From Acidobacteriota bacterium (GTDB taxonomy: Bacteria; Acidobacteriota; Terriglobia; Terriglobales; Acidobacteriaceae), in NCBI GenBank assembly GCA_021781075.1, contig JAJXXN010000154.1, positions 1-7,083 of the forward strand: a stretch of DNA of 7,083 nucleotides, written 5' to 3'. This document shows, in pieces, positions 6,909 through 7,083 of the stretch. A program made the position numbers and the translations under genes. How positions within the stretch are numbered: position 1 is the stretch's first letter; the number at the start of each line of letters is the position of its first letter. Under the pieces are notes generated by a model. That model made no database searches. It saw only the letters and a program-made list of their open reading frames with translations, and was not told where the DNA came from.

Positions 6909-6914
6909 ATTGTA
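6909..6914 (-). promoter_or_regulatory. ssrA: possible -10 box (TACAAT) of ssrA
   Basis: TACAAT on the minus strand lies 45 bases before the mature tmRNA 5' end, giving a precursor leader of about 40 bases that RNase P would remove. The leader contains a 5-bp hairpin, GGCCC-TTTCC-GGGCC. A TTGAAG lies upstream but only 6 bases away, so it is not a matching -35. The region between here and the next terminator (6915-6974) shows nothing else I can support. Confidence 0.35.
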
Positions 6915-6974
6915 CGCCAACTTCAATTGCATGGCGTTGCGCCCCGCCTGTTCGCGGCTGAAACACCCCTCCAG

Positions 6975-7012
6975 AAAAAAAAAAGGCGGCACGAACTGTG
7001 AAGCTCGTTCCG
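6975..7012 (-). terminator. intrinsic terminator of an unidentified minus-strand transcript entering from the right
   Basis: On the minus strand a 10-position stem (6987-6996 with 7003-7012; one A-G mismatch and one G-U pair) with loop TTCACA is followed, after CC, by ten consecutive T (6975-6984). It lies just upstream of ssrA and should insulate it from the gene or RNA to the right. The long T tract makes termination likely. Confidence 0.82.
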
Positions 7013-7026
7013 GGAGGCCAGTGACG

Positions 7027-7083
7027 CAACTTACTTCCCGATTGAGAAGGCCCCCAAGGCCGACTCTCTCTGGAAGTAAGTTG
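7027..7083. repeat. 12-bp perfect inverted repeat at the right window edge
   Basis: CAACTTACTTCC (7027-7038) is exactly complementary to GGAAGTAAGTTG (7072-7083) with 33 bases between. The interior can also pair: GGCC-TTGGG-GGCC on the minus strand, flanked by GAGA and TCTC. The right arm ends exactly at the last base of the window, so its real extent is unknown. It could be part of a small RNA, a coding-end hairpin, an element end, or a fold-back assembly artefact if this is a contig end. Confidence 0.6.
7031..7083 (-). CDS. possible C-terminal end of an unidentified gene (16 codons plus stop)
   Basis: One minus-strand frame reads TYFQRESALGAFSIGK and stops at TAA (7033-7031), 18 bases before the strong terminator at 6975-7012. 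Stop codon then terminator is the normal layout for a gene end. Against it, 16 residues are far too few for recognition, and the stretch lies inside an inverted repeat that could instead belong to a structured RNA. The other two minus frames have no stop before the terminator. I do not recognise the sequence. Confidence 0.3.
   Translation of the reverse strand, partial: TYFQRESALGAFSIGK

Noticed and set aside
6747..6992. 81-residue minus-strand frame ending in the tmRNA tag
   Set aside because: It only reads through the ssrA gene and the ten-T tract; the tag is translated from tmRNA, not from a conventional gene.
7027..7038. Resemblance of CAACTTACTTC to a segment of TEM beta-lactamase genes
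   Set aside because: The match is about 11 bases from memory and the surrounding sequence does not agree; coincidence.

Overview
The window looks like chromosome from an acidobacterium, most likely Acidobacteriota subdivision 1 (Terriglobia). The reasons are a very large Oar-like TonB-dependent receptor with an N-terminal carboxypeptidase-regulatory-like domain, an S9-type propeller peptidase behind it, and a secreted YncE-like propeller protein, all of types I know to be abundant in that phylum. The lineage call rests on family recognition, not on a marker gene; the tmRNA would be the best piece for testing it.

Layout, left to right. Positions 1-777 (minus) hold the N-terminal 259 codons of a secreted S9-family (acylaminoacyl-peptidase/DPP-like) peptidase that runs off the left edge. 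A strong intrinsic terminator (831-860, minus) separates it from the 1267-residue TonB-dependent receptor (887-4690, minus). A 632-base divergent intergenic region follows (4691-5322). It contains a 10-bp inverted repeat in front of the receptor, an unrecognised 98-codon open frame, and a 12-bp perfect palindrome next to a possible -10 box. A secreted YncE-like beta-propeller protein reads rightward (5323-6363) and is followed by a hairpin (6377-6413) whose best U-tract faces the minus strand. The tmRNA gene ssrA (6512-6863, minus) is complete, encodes its own CCA end, and specifies the tag ANNNLALAA. At the right edge a second minus-strand terminator with a ten-T tract (6975-7012) ends an unidentified transcript. 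Its upstream part contains a 12-bp inverted repeat and possibly the last 16 codons of a protein.

Functionally, the receptor (outer membrane import), the peptidase (periplasmic or extracellular oligopeptide cleavage) and the propeller protein (secreted, unknown ligand) are all envelope proteins. They may belong to one nutrient-scavenging locus, but only proximity supports that. The ssrA unit is an independent housekeeping ribosome-rescue gene. I see no mobile element, CRISPR array, defence system or clearly new system. The points most worth checking are the right-edge RNA or gene end, the receptor upstream inverted repeat, the structured ssrA trailer and the paired cysteines in the propeller protein.
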